Made by a program: the position numbers and the translations under genes. Positions 44,119 to 44,211 of a DNA stretch of 44,211 nucleotides are shown here, in pieces. Source of the stretch: Hyphomicrobiaceae bacterium (lineage in GTDB: Bacteria > Pseudomonadota > Alphaproteobacteria > Rhizobiales > Xanthobacteraceae). Below the pieces are notes generated by a model. The model searched no databases and was not told the DNA's origin. It was given only the letters and a program-made list of their open reading frames with translations. Where the stretch lies: NCBI GenBank assembly GCA_021324465.1, contig JAJPJB010000052.1, positions 1 through 44,211 of the forward strand. The letters run 5' to 3'. Every line of letters begins with the position of its first letter. Positions within the stretch are counted from its first letter, which is position 1.

Positions 44119-44211
44119 AGCCCGCTCACGGAAGGGACGCTTTCGCGAGGCGTTCGTGAAGGTGGAGCGGGTGCGGTGCCCGCGCGCGGTCTCGCAAGCC
44201 GCTCCCGGGCG
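44119..44211 (+). other. Highly structured leader or small RNA (incomplete)
   Basis: Immediately after the predicted start, CCCGCTC (44121-44127) pairs with GAGCGGG (44165-44171), enclosing CACG/CGTG and ACGC/GCGT stems. A second stem, GCCCG (44178-44182) with CGGGC (44206-44210), encloses GCGG/CCGC. It is a good candidate for a small RNA or riboswitch-like leader of a gene beyond the window. I do not recognise it as a known class. Confidence 0.3.

Overview
This window is high-GC, gene-dense chromosomal DNA that looks like an alphaproteobacterium of the order Hyphomicrobiales (Bradyrhizobium / Rhodopseudomonas / Xanthobacteraceae-like). The clues are HWE/HisKA_2-type histidine kinases, a DUF1236 secreted protein, a CsbD stress protein, a Tat-exported metallo-hydrolase remnant, a TRAP transporter, and an intergenic repeat at 13659-13756 of the kind scattered through rhizobial genomes. 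The placement is by recognition of families only; no database search was run. I see no tRNA, rRNA, CRISPR array, prophage or intact insertion sequence.

Layout. 1-2940: the tail of an unknown gene, a GAF/HisKA_2 sensor kinase and an exported L,D-transpeptidase. 2941-7163: an amino-sugar / peptidoglycan-recycling cluster, with murQ divergent from a tightly overlapping set of a BadF-type sugar kinase, a SIS-domain deaminase and nagA, followed by an acyl-CoA synthetase (7216-8760). 9001-13660: a small secreted protein, then an IclR regulator divergent from a ThDP-dependent decarboxylase/synthase and an MmgE/PrpD protein, with a clear palindrome in the shared promoter region. 14051-18037: a FixJ-type response regulator convergent with a membrane-bound hybrid kinase. 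18244-21894: a zinc alcohol dehydrogenase, an APH-kinase/AAA fusion, an MgtC/SapB membrane protein and a small conserved hypothetical.

22303-30636 is the most striking part. It encodes a 2113-residue cytosolic hybrid histidine kinase carrying eleven uninterrupted 92-residue HAMP-type repeats (the fungal Nik1 / group III architecture, expanded), followed 12 bases later by a receiver-PAS-HWE kinase-receiver protein. Together they carry two transmitter modules and five receiver domains. A sequence matching the alphaproteobacterial general-stress sigma factor (EcfG) consensus lies 250 bases upstream. Weaker EcfG-like sites precede a Crp/Fnr regulator with a cysteine-rich N-terminus, csbD and the DUF1236 gene. 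My inference is that this stretch is a stress-signalling region.

31883-40800: a zinc metallopeptidase, the DUF1236 protein, CsbD, a class II aldolase, a frameshifted Tat-exported metallo-beta-lactamase-fold gene that has also lost a metal ligand, a DegP-type protease, a flavin reductase with a tandem-repeat start region, a ClpP-like periplasmic protein and two very small genes, one encoding a 29-residue single-span membrane peptide. 40917-43888: a dctPQM TRAP transporter on the minus strand with its own promoter. At the right edge a near-consensus sigma-70 promoter fires rightward into a strongly structured sequence that leaves the window.
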